A DNA stretch of 64,000 nucleotides, from assembly GCF_900167135.1 (NCBI RefSeq), contig NZ_FUWZ01000002.1, forward strand, positions 1,948,651-2,012,650. Reading direction: 5' to 3'. The notes under the pieces were generated by a model. It made no database searches. It was not told the DNA's origin and saw only the letters and a program-made list of their open reading frames with translations. Of this stretch, positions 44,201 to 52,682 are shown one piece after another. Every line of letters starts with the position of its first letter. Position 1 is the first letter of the stretch. The position numbers were made by a program, and so were the translations under genes. Source of the stretch: Chitinophaga eiseniae (lineage in GTDB: Bacteria; Bacteroidota; Bacteroidia; Chitinophagales; Chitinophagaceae).

Positions 44201-47200
44201 CAGGCAAGAAAGGCGCTGTCATATTAGGATCTTCCGCCAAAGACCTCCATATTTTACAATCCCTCACCCGGATTGGTCAGTCTTCTCAGATGACCAATAT
44301 CACACTGGACGGGGTAAAACAATACGACTATAATGTCACTGAAGAAGACCGTGGCGGCATTGGGCTTGACTACGTCTTCGTGAAAGATAACAGGGTATTT
44401 ACCAGTCAGCATACCATCCAGGTGCCCTGGGATAATAAAGACCTGGACATCAAAATCGGCACCCACCGTGATAAGCTGCTGCCGGGAGAAAAAGAAAAAT
44501 GGAGCGTGGAAATCACCGGTTACAAAGGGGAAAAAGTGGCTGCTGAAATGCTGGCTTCCATGTACGATGCGTCGCTGGATGCTTTTGTGCCGCACCAATG
44601 GAGCAAACCCGGTATCTATCCTGATATCCGGACCAGCGGCCGCCTGGTGTACCACGCCTACGATAACTTTGGTATGGTGACTTCCCAGTATTATTTCGAA
44701 ACAGACAGACAGGGAGCCACTGCAAAGGAAAAAAGCTACGACCTGCTGAACTTCTTCGGTTGGGGAATGGGCAACAGCTATGTATATGAAAAACTGGGCG
44801 GCAGAGCGTCTGGCGTGAGAACGAGAGGCGCTGCCGGCGCTGTTATGGCCATGGCGCCTGCCCCGGCTGCGGTACAGCGGAAAGAGGTGATGAAAGAAAA
44901 AGACGCGCGCGCAATGAACTATGTAACAGAGCAGGCGGCAGATTCCGCTGCCGCAGAAGAAACACCGAAAGCGCCGGAAAACAATGCCGGTAATGTTCCT
45001 GTCCGCAAAAACTTCCAGGAAACAGCATTCTTCCTGCCGGAGCTGCGTACCGACAAAGACGGTAAACTGTCTTTCGAATTCACCATGCCGGAAGCCCTCA
45101 CCAAGTGGAACTTCCAGGGGCTGGCACATACGCAGGATGCTGCTTTCGGCATTGTCGGCGCCAGCATCGTTACCCAGAAACAACTGATGGTGGTGCCCAA
45201 TGCACCCCGCTTCGTAAGGGCCGGTGATAAGATTGACTTCACTGCCAAGGTGAGCAACCTGACCGATTCCCAGCTGATCGGCCAGGCGCATCTCGAACTG
45301 CTGGATGCCGCTACCATGCAGCCGGTTGATGGCTGGTTCCAGAATATCTTCCCGGTGCAACATTTTACCGCTAACGCAGGTCAGAGCACGGTGGTGACCT
45401 TCCAGTTACAGGTACCGCGCAACTTTACCAGCGCATTGCTGTACCGCGTGAAAGCGCAGTCCGGTAACTACAGCGACGGAGAAGAAAATGCGCTGCCGGT
45501 GCTGACCAACTCTATGCTGGTAACCGAATCCATGCCGCTGCCGGTACGTGGCGACGGTCAACATACCTTCACTTTTGAGAAACTGTTGAAATCAGGCGCT
45601 TCTTCCACACTGCGCCAGCAGGGCGTTACAGTGGAATACACCAGCAACCCTGCGTGGTACGCCGTGCAGGCGTTACCGTACCTGATGGAGTATCCGTACG
45701 ATTGCTCCGAGCAGGTGTTTAACCGCTACTATGCCAATGCATTGGCTACGCATATTGCGAAGAGCGTTCCCGGTATACGGCAGGTTTTCGATAAATGGAA
45801 AACCACCGATACCGCAGCGCTGCTGAGCAACCTGCAGAAAAATGAAGAGCTGAAATCCCTGCTGCTGCAACAGACGCCGTGGGTGCTGGAAGCGAAGAAC
45901 GAAGCGCAGCAGAAGAAAAATATCGCGCTGTTGTTTGATCTGCAGCGGATGCAGCGGGAAAGAAAGTCCGCCCTGGACCAGCTGGCAGCAAAACAGGAGT
46001 CTGATGGCTCTTTTGCCTGGTTCAACGGTATGTGGGCCGATCGTTATATCACCCAGTACATTCTGGCAGGTATCGGTCACCTGCAACAGCTGACCAGCGT
46101 GAAAGATCCTGTGGCAGCAAACATCGCGAACAAAGCCATGCAGTACCTGGACAGGCAGCTGGACAAAGATTACCATCAGCTGATCAAAAACAAGGCAGAT
46201 CTGAAAAAACAACAGATCAGTGAAATACAAGTGCAATACCTGTATGCCCGCAGCTTCTTTGACAATCCGGTGCCCAAAGGCATGGAGGCTTCCTTTAATT
46301 ACTACGCCGGACAGCAGCAGCAGTTCTGGACCAAAATGGGCCGTTATGCACAAGGTATGGTTGCCCTGAGCCAGTTCAAAAAAGGCGATAAAGCCACGCC
46401 TGCCGCTATCCTGAAGTCACTGAAGGAAAACGCGATCAACCACCCGGAATTAGGCATGTACTGGAAAGATGTAGTGGCCGGTTATGGCTGGCATCAGGCG
46501 CCGATAGAAACACAGGCGCTGCTGATAGAAGCCTTCCAGGTGGCCGGTAAAGACGAAGCAGCCGTTGCCGATATGAAAACATGGCTGCTGAAAAACAAAC
46601 AGACCAATAACTGGAGCACCACCAAATCCACTGCCGACGCCTGCTACGCGATGTTGCTGCAGGGCAGCAACTGGCTCACCGCCAGCCCGGAAGTAGATAT
46701 CCGGCTGGGCCAGGAAACTATCAGCAGCAAACAACAAACTGCTGAAGCAGGTACGGGTTACTTCAAGCAACATATCGAGGCAAAAGATGTGAAAGCGGAT
46801 ATGGGCAACATCCAGGTGACGGTGAAAGACAGTAAAGGTCAGCCTTCCTGGGGCGCCGTATACTGGCAGTATTTTGAGGAGCTGGATAAAATTACTGCTG
46901 CTAAAACACCGCTGGTGCTGGAAAAAGAACTGTATAAAGAAGTAAGTTCTGATAAAGGCCCGGTGCTGACTAAAATTGCTGAAGGCAATGAGCTGAAAGT
47001 GGGTGACAAGGTAAAAGTGCGGATCGTGCTTCGTGTGGACAGGACGATGGAGTACATCCACCTGAAAGACATGCGTGCCGCCTGCTTTGAGCCGGAGAAT
47101 GTACTGAGCAGCGCCAAATGGCAGAATGGCCTCAGCTACTACGAAAGCACCAAAGACGCTTCTACGGATTTCTTCTTCAGTTATCTGCCGAAAGGTACTT

Positions 47201-47334
47201 ATGTGTTTGAATATGCATTGTTTGTAACGCATCAGGGTAAGTTCTCCAATGGCATCAGCACTGCACAGTGTATGTATGCGCCGGAGTTTAGCGCCCACAG
47301 CGAAGGCATCAATGTGAAAGTGGTGGAGAAATGA
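41278..47334 (+). CDS. Alpha-2-macroglobulin family protein with thioester motif
   Basis: 2018 residues, the largest gene here. The signal peptide ends VMAQ and has no lipobox cysteine. A helical, TPR-like N-terminal third is followed by the MG2-type segment FSDRSIYRPGQTLYFKGI (~582-600), macroglobulin-like domains, an Ala-rich linker (~1180-1240, a bait-region candidate), and the FFLPELRTDKDGKLSFEF / PEALTKWN core. YPYDCSEQV supplies the Cys-x-Glu-Gln thioester (Cys1476), then a helical thioester domain. Such proteins trap proteases by covalent capture. No pbpC partner is adjacent. Monocistronic, between two terminators. Confidence 0.92.
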   Translation: MRLCLSLFIVLFLTNSVMAQTYYDNSWKKVAALDEKNLPKSALGEVDLIYARAVKDNLPAQQIKALIYQMKYADQLSDSSIQQNLEKLDQKTAAAKGAQQAILQSIKAEVLLNYLRNNRYRLYNRTAIAEEKPGPDITTWSQDYLHRQITAAYQASLADKATLEKTPIGDFDPILIKGAGTRQLRPVLFDLLAHRALDYFKSGENTLAKPVDQFELDDPAAFAPAAAFARHTFAATDKTSLQYQAILVLQQLTRLHENDKAALLDIDLERIQYMQQISVAEDKTTRYRKALEEMTVVYNSEKEVTGVLALLANTYIGNALYGKADSTANLKKAKEICEQAIQKGPGTQGAADCSNLLAEIKAQSLELMTEKVNIPSLPFRTLVKYKNADKIYLRVLQVDEAFAAALRLAQNDYTDRQNRYWRLLLDKKPVKAWEQSLPDPKDYNHHAAEIKIDALPLGQYIILASVKPGFDLKENPMALQFAWVSNISYLENNAKFIALDRSTGKPLPGTKLTAFSQEWADGKEKWVQLQSTVTDANGTAELNVKGTTNRSVRLKWERQGDILFLDDHKYIYHYNEGEPKSKPHIFLFSDRSIYRPGQTLYFKGIVLQQEAGKKTSHLVKGLKSTLILTDANSEKVDTIVVTSNEYGAFSGKIVLPEGRLNGNYFLRDAKSYGVHTFRVEEYKRPKFYVEFDTIKGSYRLGETVTTQGKALAYAGNNINGATVKYRVERRTRFPYPWLFRGYLPAGTSREIAHGETTTDENGHFKVSFPASPDKTVSPDQKPIFTYIVSADVTDLNGETRSASQSVAAGYQSVEINVQVPERVEISALKDVRVFTRNLNGAFEQLSVKVAVQPLEPNKRLLRPRYWEQADQFAITEAAYIKDFPLDIYHDEDEKDKWPRKPAVSEQQFTSTATGEVALDSKKLTPGYYELVVSATDKNGQPVVQKAVFELVDPRVKTLAAPAYLWSYQPEEKTEPGKKGAVILGSSAKDLHILQSLTRIGQSSQMTNITLDGVKQYDYNVTEEDRGGIGLDYVFVKDNRVFTSQHTIQVPWDNKDLDIKIGTHRDKLLPGEKEKWSVEITGYKGEKVAAEMLASMYDASLDAFVPHQWSKPGIYPDIRTSGRLVYHAYDNFGMVTSQYYFETDRQGATAKEKSYDLLNFFGWGMGNSYVYEKLGGRASGVRTRGAAGAVMAMAPAPAAVQRKEVMKEKDARAMNYVTEQAADSAAAEETPKAPENNAGNVPVRKNFQETAFFLPELRTDKDGKLSFEFTMPEALTKWNFQGLAHTQDAAFGIVGASIVTQKQLMVVPNAPRFVRAGDKIDFTAKVSNLTDSQLIGQAHLELLDAATMQPVDGWFQNIFPVQHFTANAGQSTVVTFQLQVPRNFTSALLYRVKAQSGNYSDGEENALPVLTNSMLVTESMPLPVRGDGQHTFTFEKLLKSGASSTLRQQGVTVEYTSNPAWYAVQALPYLMEYPYDCSEQVFNRYYANALATHIAKSVPGIRQVFDKWKTTDTAALLSNLQKNEELKSLLLQQTPWVLEAKNEAQQKKNIALLFDLQRMQRERKSALDQLAAKQESDGSFAWFNGMWADRYITQYILAGIGHLQQLTSVKDPVAANIANKAMQYLDRQLDKDYHQLIKNKADLKKQQISEIQVQYLYARSFFDNPVPKGMEASFNYYAGQQQQFWTKMGRYAQGMVALSQFKKGDKATPAAILKSLKENAINHPELGMYWKDVVAGYGWHQAPIETQALLIEAFQVAGKDEAAVADMKTWLLKNKQTNNWSTTKSTADACYAMLLQGSNWLTASPEVDIRLGQETISSKQQTAEAGTGYFKQHIEAKDVKADMGNIQVTVKDSKGQPSWGAVYWQYFEELDKITAAKTPLVLEKELYKEVSSDKGPVLTKIAEGNELKVGDKVKVRIVLRVDRTMEYIHLKDMRAACFEPENVLSSAKWQNGLSYYESTKDASTDFFFSYLPKGTYVFEYALFVTHQGKFSNGISTAQCMYAPEFSAHSEGINVKVVEK

Positions 47335-47368
47335 CCCGGGTAGGATAAATTGATTTCCTTTATAATAA

Positions 47369-47405
47369 GAAAGCCCCGCTGGTATGATGCCCGCGGGGCT
47401 TTCCA
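47369..47405 (+). terminator. Terminator hairpin after the alpha-2-macroglobulin gene
   Basis: GAAAGCCCCGC (47369-47379) pairs perfectly with GCGGGGCTTTC (47393-47403); the T-rich tail is interrupted. Confidence 0.75.
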
Positions 47406-47445
47406 CTTTTATGGGTATTTTTAGGGCTTCAGATGAACAGATAGT

Positions 47446-48495
47446 ATGACAAGCGTAGATTATATCATAGTAGGACAGGGGATTGCCGGTACCATGCTGA
47501 GCTGGTCGTTGTGGCGGGCGGGTAAAAAGGTGCTGGTGGTAGACGATGCAAAATCGAACAGTGCGTCGCGGGTGGCTGCGGGCGTTATTAATCCGGTATC
47601 CGGGCGCAGGTTTGAACCGGCGTGGATGTATGATACCATTTATCCGTTTGCCGGGGATGCTTACCACCAGTTGTCGGAACTGTTGCAGATACAGGTGCTC
47701 ACGGAGCGCCGGTTGTGGAACGTGTTCCCTTCCCGGCAGATGCAGGAGGCTTTTATGAAGAAGGCCGCGGGCGGCCCGTATACGCTGCTGCCTGAACGGA
47801 TGGAATACGAAGAGATACTGGACCAGCCTTACGGCGCGGCTATTGTGAAGGGGGCTACGGTCAACCTGCGGGCGCTGCTGCCTGCCTGGCGGCAGTTCCT
47901 GAATAGTAAGGGGGCGTTGCAGGAGGCGCATCTGAACCTGGGTGAGCTGGAAGTAACGGCCGCAAGCGTCCGTTACGGGGACGTTACCGCGCAGAAGATC
48001 ATTTTCTGCGACGGGGTGGCTACGGCCCAGAACCCGTGGTTCGATAAACTGACATTTTTACCTAATAAGGGAGAAGTGCTGTGGGTGAGGGTCCCCGGGC
48101 TGCATACCGAAGATATCATCAAAAAAAGCATTACGCTGGTGCCTTATGGGCCTGAATTGTTCTGGGCGGGGTCTTCCTTTGTATGGGATTATGATGACGA
48201 CCTGCCCACCGGCAGGCAGCGGGAGGTGCTGGAGAAGGGCCTGCAGCAGCTGTTGAAAGTACCTTACAGCGTGGAGTACCAGCTGGCGGCGGTGCGCCCT
48301 TCCGGTAATGACCGCCGGCCGATGATCGGGTTACATCCGGAGATGCCCGCTGTGGGTATCTTTAACGGCCTCGGTACCAAAGGCTGTTCACTGGCGCCCT
48401 TTATGGCTGCGCATTTTACGGAAGTATTAGCCGGGAATGCCCTGCTGATGCCGGAAGTAGACATAAATAGATATTTTAACATCTCCGGGGGGTGA
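47446..48495 (+). CDS. FAD-dependent oxidoreductase (D-amino-acid-oxidase-like fold)
   Basis: 349 residues. The N-terminal dinucleotide-binding motif is VGQGIAGTMLSWSLWRAG with KVLVVDD at the second strand; SRVAAGVINPVSGRR resembles the DAO/glycine-oxidase family loop, and the C-terminal VRPSGNDRRPMIGLHPE...GLGTKGC closes the FAD site. The substrate, probably an amine, is not evident. It precedes aspS by 130 bp and lacks obvious partner genes. Confidence 0.85.
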   Translation: MTSVDYIIVGQGIAGTMLSWSLWRAGKKVLVVDDAKSNSASRVAAGVINPVSGRRFEPAWMYDTIYPFAGDAYHQLSELLQIQVLTERRLWNVFPSRQMQEAFMKKAAGGPYTLLPERMEYEEILDQPYGAAIVKGATVNLRALLPAWRQFLNSKGALQEAHLNLGELEVTAASVRYGDVTAQKIIFCDGVATAQNPWFDKLTFLPNKGEVLWVRVPGLHTEDIIKKSITLVPYGPELFWAGSSFVWDYDDDLPTGRQREVLEKGLQQLLKVPYSVEYQLAAVRPSGNDRRPMIGLHPEMPAVGIFNGLGTKGCSLAPFMAAHFTEVLAGNALLMPEVDINRYFNISGG

Positions 48496-48513
48496 AATGC
48501 CCGCATCATGCCG

Positions 48514-48521
48514 TATCTTTG
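48514..48521 (+). promoter_or_regulatory. Possible -7 element of aspS
   Basis: TATCTTTG lies about 105 bases before the chosen aspS ATG (48626), which would give a ~100-base leader; no clear -33 element was found. Confidence 0.35.
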
Positions 48522-48625
48522 CCCCCCTTACAGGTATGGCTGAACAACTGAACAGTGGTCTCGGAACAGCTGGCAGCACATCCAGGGGATTCAACCATAA
48601 AACATTAAAAATCAATTTTTTACGC

Positions 48626-50374
48626 ATGTACAGGACGCACACTTGCGGGGAGTTAAGAATGGAGCAGATAGGCCAGGAGGTGACGCTGGCAGGATGGATA
48701 CAGACAGTCAGAAAATTTGGCAGTATCAACTTTTTTGATCTGCGGGACCGCTATGGTATCACTCAGCTGTTATTCAACGAGAGCCTCAATGACAAACTGG
48801 ATGCACAGCCGCTGGGCCGTGAGTTCGTAGTGCAGGTGACCGGCGTGGTAACAGAGCGTACCAGTAAAAATAAAAATATCCCCACCGGTGATATCGAAAT
48901 CACGGTGAGCGACTATAAAATCCTGAATGCGGCTAAAACACCGCCTTTCACCATCACCGACGATACCGACGGGGGAGATGAACTGCGCATGAAATACCGC
49001 TATCTCGATCTCCGCCGTAACGCGGTAAAACAAAACCTGGAACTGCGTTATGCAGTAGGCCGCGCCGCGCGCAACTACCTGCATACAAGGAATTTCATCG
49101 ATATCGAAACGCCGTTCCTGATCAACTCAACGCCGGAAGGCGCCCGCGACTTCGTGGTGCCCAGCCGTATGAACCCTAACCAGTTCTACGGTTTGCCGCA
49201 ATCACCGCAGACATTTAAACAATTGTTGATGGTGAGTGGTTATGATCGGTACTACCAGATCGTAAAGTGTTTCCGCGATGAAGACCTGCGGGCCGACCGC
49301 CAGCCGGAGTTTACCCAGATCGACTGTGAAATGAGCTTTGTAGAACAGGAAGATGTACTGAACGTTTTTGAAGGTATGATGAAATATATCTTCAAAGAGA
49401 TCAAAGGCATTGCGTTCGAAGGTGATTTCCCGCGTATGACATGGGATGATGCCATGGAATATTATGGCAATGATAAACCGGATATCCGCTTCGATATGAA
49501 GCTGGTTAACCTCAATGATACCGTAAAACAAAAAGGCTTTAAAGTATTCGACGACGCCGAACTCGTAGTGGCTATCGCTGCGCCCGGTTGTTCCGAATAT
49601 ACCCGTAAACAGCTCGATGAACTGACAGAATGGGTGAAAAGACCACAAATCGGTATGAGCGGCCTCATCTATGTTAAATACAATACAGATGGTACGCTGA
49701 AGAGTTCGGTAGATAAGTTTTTTGACGAACAACAATTGCAGGGGTGGGCGCAAAAATGTCAGGCGAAGCCCGGAGATCTTATCCTGGTGCTGGCTGGCAA
49801 AGAAGAACGTACCCGTAAAGCCATGAGCGAGCTGCGCCTGGAAATGGGCGAACGCCTCGGTTTCCGCAATAAAGACGAATATAAACCGTTGTGGGTGATA
49901 GACTTCCCGCTGTTTGAATACGCTGAAGAAGAAAATCGCTGGGTGGCCCGTCACCATCCATTCACCGCACCGAAACCGGAACAGATCGCACTCATGGACG
50001 ATATGTCACAGTACGCTAATATCAAGGCAAATGCTTATGATATCGTATTGAACGGCACTGAAATAGGAGGAGGCTCTATCCGTATTTTCCAGCGCGATCT
50101 GCAGCAGAAAATGTTCGCAGCGCTGGGAATGTCACCTGAAGAAGCAGAACGCAAATTTGGCTTCCTGCTGGGAGCTTTTGAATATGGCGCACCACCTCAC
50201 GGCGGTATCGCCTTCGGATTTGATCGCTTGTGCTCGCTTTTAGGCGGTAGTGAGAGTATCCGCGACTTCATCGCTTTCCCGAAAAACAATCACGGACGCG
50301 ATGTCATGATGGACGCTCCGGCCGAGATCAGTCAAGCCCAGCTTGATGAATTAAAGATCAGTCTGGTAAAATAG
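48626..50374 (+). CDS. aspS: Aspartate--tRNA ligase
   Basis: 582 residues from the ATG at 48626 (MYRTHTCGELR), the normal bacterial AspRS start and length; an open frame extends upstream to 48497 but without homology. It has the OB-fold anticodon domain (VTLAGWIQTVRKFG), class II motif 2 (FRDEDLRADRQPEFTQID), a GAD insertion and motif 3 (GGIAFGFDRLCSLLGG). It charges tRNA(Asp), possibly also tRNA(Asn) depending on the organism. Confidence 0.96.
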   Translation: MYRTHTCGELRMEQIGQEVTLAGWIQTVRKFGSINFFDLRDRYGITQLLFNESLNDKLDAQPLGREFVVQVTGVVTERTSKNKNIPTGDIEITVSDYKILNAAKTPPFTITDDTDGGDELRMKYRYLDLRRNAVKQNLELRYAVGRAARNYLHTRNFIDIETPFLINSTPEGARDFVVPSRMNPNQFYGLPQSPQTFKQLLMVSGYDRYYQIVKCFRDEDLRADRQPEFTQIDCEMSFVEQEDVLNVFEGMMKYIFKEIKGIAFEGDFPRMTWDDAMEYYGNDKPDIRFDMKLVNLNDTVKQKGFKVFDDAELVVAIAAPGCSEYTRKQLDELTEWVKRPQIGMSGLIYVKYNTDGTLKSSVDKFFDEQQLQGWAQKCQAKPGDLILVLAGKEERTRKAMSELRLEMGERLGFRNKDEYKPLWVIDFPLFEYAEEENRWVARHHPFTAPKPEQIALMDDMSQYANIKANAYDIVLNGTEIGGGSIRIFQRDLQQKMFAALGMSPEEAERKFGFLLGAFEYGAPPHGGIAFGFDRLCSLLGGSESIRDFIAFPKNNHGRDVMMDAPAEISQAQLDELKISLVK

Positions 50375-50421
50375 GATTACCGGCACAATCTTTGCACAAT
50401 ACGGAGCTTTTGAAGCGAAAA

Positions 50422-50462
50422 AATCCCCTTTGATATGGCATTTTGCCGCATCAAAGGGGATT
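50422..50462. repeat. 13-bp perfect inverted repeat after aspS
   Basis: AATCCCCTTTGAT (50422-50434) pairs with ATCAAAGGGGATT (50450-50462); the interior also holds GGC/GCC. The A run is on the left, so as a terminator it would act better on the minus strand. It may stabilise or end the aspS mRNA. Confidence 0.6.
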
Positions 50463-50653
50463 GATGCTAATATAAGGAACGAATTTTTTAACAAGAAATT
50501 AACGACGAAGATAAGGTTAGACGAAGAAAGAACGTATTATTTAATTTTTTAAAGTAATATTGCGGTGTGATGTGTGATCATCGTTGATATGTGAGGTAAG
50601 TAATGATGCTGAAAACAAACAACAATCTTTCACCTGTTACAAAGAATACTCCT

Positions 50654-51238
50654 ATGAGAAAGGTAACCACCTACATCAAACGGTCAGTATGGGTATGTGC
50701 GGTGCTTTTATTGCTGATGCTCAGCAATGTTGGGTATGCTCAACAGTCCACGAGTAATTATCTGAAGAAATTTAAACCGGTATCTGTAGAACTCATGCAG
50801 GAAACCGGCATTCCGGCCAGCGTTATCCTCGGGGTAGCTATGCTGGAATCCGGCACAGGTACCAGCAGAAATGCCAAATTGCTCAACAACCACTTTGGTA
50901 TTGTCGGTAAAAACAATCTTGCAAAAACTGCTCCCGGCAAAAAATCCCGGTACAAGCAATATGCTTCTGCAGTTGCTTCCTACGAACATTTCGTGGAAGT
51001 ACTCGCCAGAAAAAAATGGTTCAGCCAACTGAAAGGTAACCCCGAATTCGCGGTATGGCTCAAACATATGAATCACAGCGGCTATTCTTCTGCCGGCCAT
51101 GAATGGATCAGAAGAGTGACTGCCGTTATTAACCGTTACAAATTATATAAACTGGACGAAGGAATGGATAGCGATAGCCTGGCACGGAGCTCTTCCTGGT
51201 TAAGCGTAGGCATGCCGCCAACTACCGACGACCAGTGA
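50654..51238 (+). CDS. Exported glucosaminidase (GH73-like peptidoglycan hydrolase)
   Basis: 194 residues from the ATG at 50654 (signal MRKVTTYIKRSVWVCAVLLL, cleaved near GYAQ); an earlier ATG at 50603 would add 17 residues. The lysozyme-like core starts at ETGIPASVILGVAMLESGTG with the candidate catalytic Glu, then NNHFGIVGKNN and YKQYASAVASYEHFVEVL, the glucosaminidase family pattern. It should cleave between GlcNAc and MurNAc in the cell wall. It ends 22 bp before the first SGNH gene and probably starts the surface-modification operon. Confidence 0.87.
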   Translation: MRKVTTYIKRSVWVCAVLLLLMLSNVGYAQQSTSNYLKKFKPVSVELMQETGIPASVILGVAMLESGTGTSRNAKLLNNHFGIVGKNNLAKTAPGKKSRYKQYASAVASYEHFVEVLARKKWFSQLKGNPEFAVWLKHMNHSGYSSAGHEWIRRVTAVINRYKLYKLDEGMDSDSLARSSSWLSVGMPPTTDDQ

Positions 51239-51260
51239 GTGTGCTAATCGACTCGAAAAT

Positions 51261-52682
51261 ATGTCTGGCGAAAACAAGTCTGCCTACCCTTTTTACATTA
51301 TCGTAGGTTCATTGCTGTGCCTGGTGATATGCTCCCAGCTCAACTTTAGTTTTTCATTCAAAGATTTTCAATTCCGCCGCCTGGACATGTTGTCGGAATT
51401 ACGAACATCCGGACCGGAAAAAGATAGTACAACGCTTACTGCTGCGAAAGGCGGCGGTAAGCGTTCTCATGCCGACTCCACCGCAGCGGCGGCCGGTAAA
51501 ACACCGGAAGGCACCGCCGTCAATCCCGACGCAGTGTATGACTTCATGTCGTACAAAGGCATCCTGAACTACACCACCGCTACCTCCAGCGACAGCAACG
51601 CGGGCATGGACCGCTTTATGGAAGCCCTCAAGGAACTGAAAGCAGGCAAACGTAAAAAAGTACGCATCGCCTACTTCGGCGACTCCATGATCGAAGGAGA
51701 CCTCATCACCTCCGATCTGCGCGATAGCCTGCAAACCTTCTTCGGCGGCGCCGGCGTAGGATTTGTGCCCATCACCTCCGTGGTGGCCAGCTTCCGCACT
51801 ACCATCACGCACACCTTCTCGCGTGACTGGAAAGATTACCATTATAAAAACTCACCCCCCTCCAATGTTGTACTCGGCCTGTCCGGTCATACCTTTTACC
51901 CGGGCGGCGGCAGCTGGATAAAATATACGCCGGTCAAAAAACCGCGTCTCAACAAATTCGACGAGGTATCCCTGCTGTACGGTCCCGCTGAAGCCACTAC
52001 CGTTAACATCAACGAAAAGCCTTACACCCTCTCCGGCAACGCACCGGTGAACAAGCTGGACTTTCGCCAGGATACCGGCGCCGGCACCATCACCATCAAA
52101 TACGGCGGCGGACCTGCCGCACCGTTCTATGGTGTTTGCTTCGAAACAGATAACGGCGTGTATGTGGACAACTTTTCGTTCCGCGGTATCAGTGGCGTGG
52201 AGCTCGGACACCTGTCAGCCGGCATGATCCGCCGCATGCAGGAAGAACGCCCGTACGACCTCGTAGTGCTTCACTACGGCGCCAACGTGCTGTTCCGCCC
52301 CGAACTGACTGACTACAGCTGGTACGAAAGACCCATGAAAAAAGTGGTGGACTCTCTCCGCAGGGACCTGCCGGGAACGTCCTTCCTCATCGTAGGTACG
52401 GCCGACAAGTCCTACAGAAAAGGAGACCGCTATATCACCGCTCCGGGCGTGGAAGCACTGCTGAAAGTACAGCATGACCTGGCTACCACCTACGGCACGG
52501 CATACTGGAACCTATACGCCAACATGGGCGGCTCCGGCTCTATGGTGAAATGGGTGGAAGGAGATACCGTACTGGCGAATAAAGACTATACACATCTTAA
52601 CCGACAGGGAGCGGCCAAAGTGGGGGCGCTGCTGTATAAAGCTATCATGAATGATTACAGGCAGGGAGAACAACAACCGTAG
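51261..52682 (+). CDS. Membrane-anchored SGNH/GDSL hydrolase-like protein
   Basis: 473 residues: an N-terminal signal anchor (PFYIIVGSLLCLVICSQL), a linker to ~115, then an SGNH domain with block I IAYFGDSMIEGD (Ser142), block III HYGANVLF and the C-terminal catalytic Asp442/His445 (DYTHLN). A beta-rich insert (~180-310) resembles a carbohydrate-binding module. Together with the neighbouring MBOAT gene it suggests acetyl transfer to or from a cell-surface polymer, as PatB/Ape or AlgJ/AlgX do. Overlaps the next gene by 32 bp. Confidence 0.85.
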   Translation: MSGENKSAYPFYIIVGSLLCLVICSQLNFSFSFKDFQFRRLDMLSELRTSGPEKDSTTLTAAKGGGKRSHADSTAAAAGKTPEGTAVNPDAVYDFMSYKGILNYTTATSSDSNAGMDRFMEALKELKAGKRKKVRIAYFGDSMIEGDLITSDLRDSLQTFFGGAGVGFVPITSVVASFRTTITHTFSRDWKDYHYKNSPPSNVVLGLSGHTFYPGGGSWIKYTPVKKPRLNKFDEVSLLYGPAEATTVNINEKPYTLSGNAPVNKLDFRQDTGAGTITIKYGGGPAAPFYGVCFETDNGVYVDNFSFRGISGVELGHLSAGMIRRMQEERPYDLVVLHYGANVLFRPELTDYSWYERPMKKVVDSLRRDLPGTSFLIVGTADKSYRKGDRYITAPGVEALLKVQHDLATTYGTAYWNLYANMGGSGSMVKWVEGDTVLANKDYTHLNRQGAAKVGALLYKAIMNDYRQGEQQP

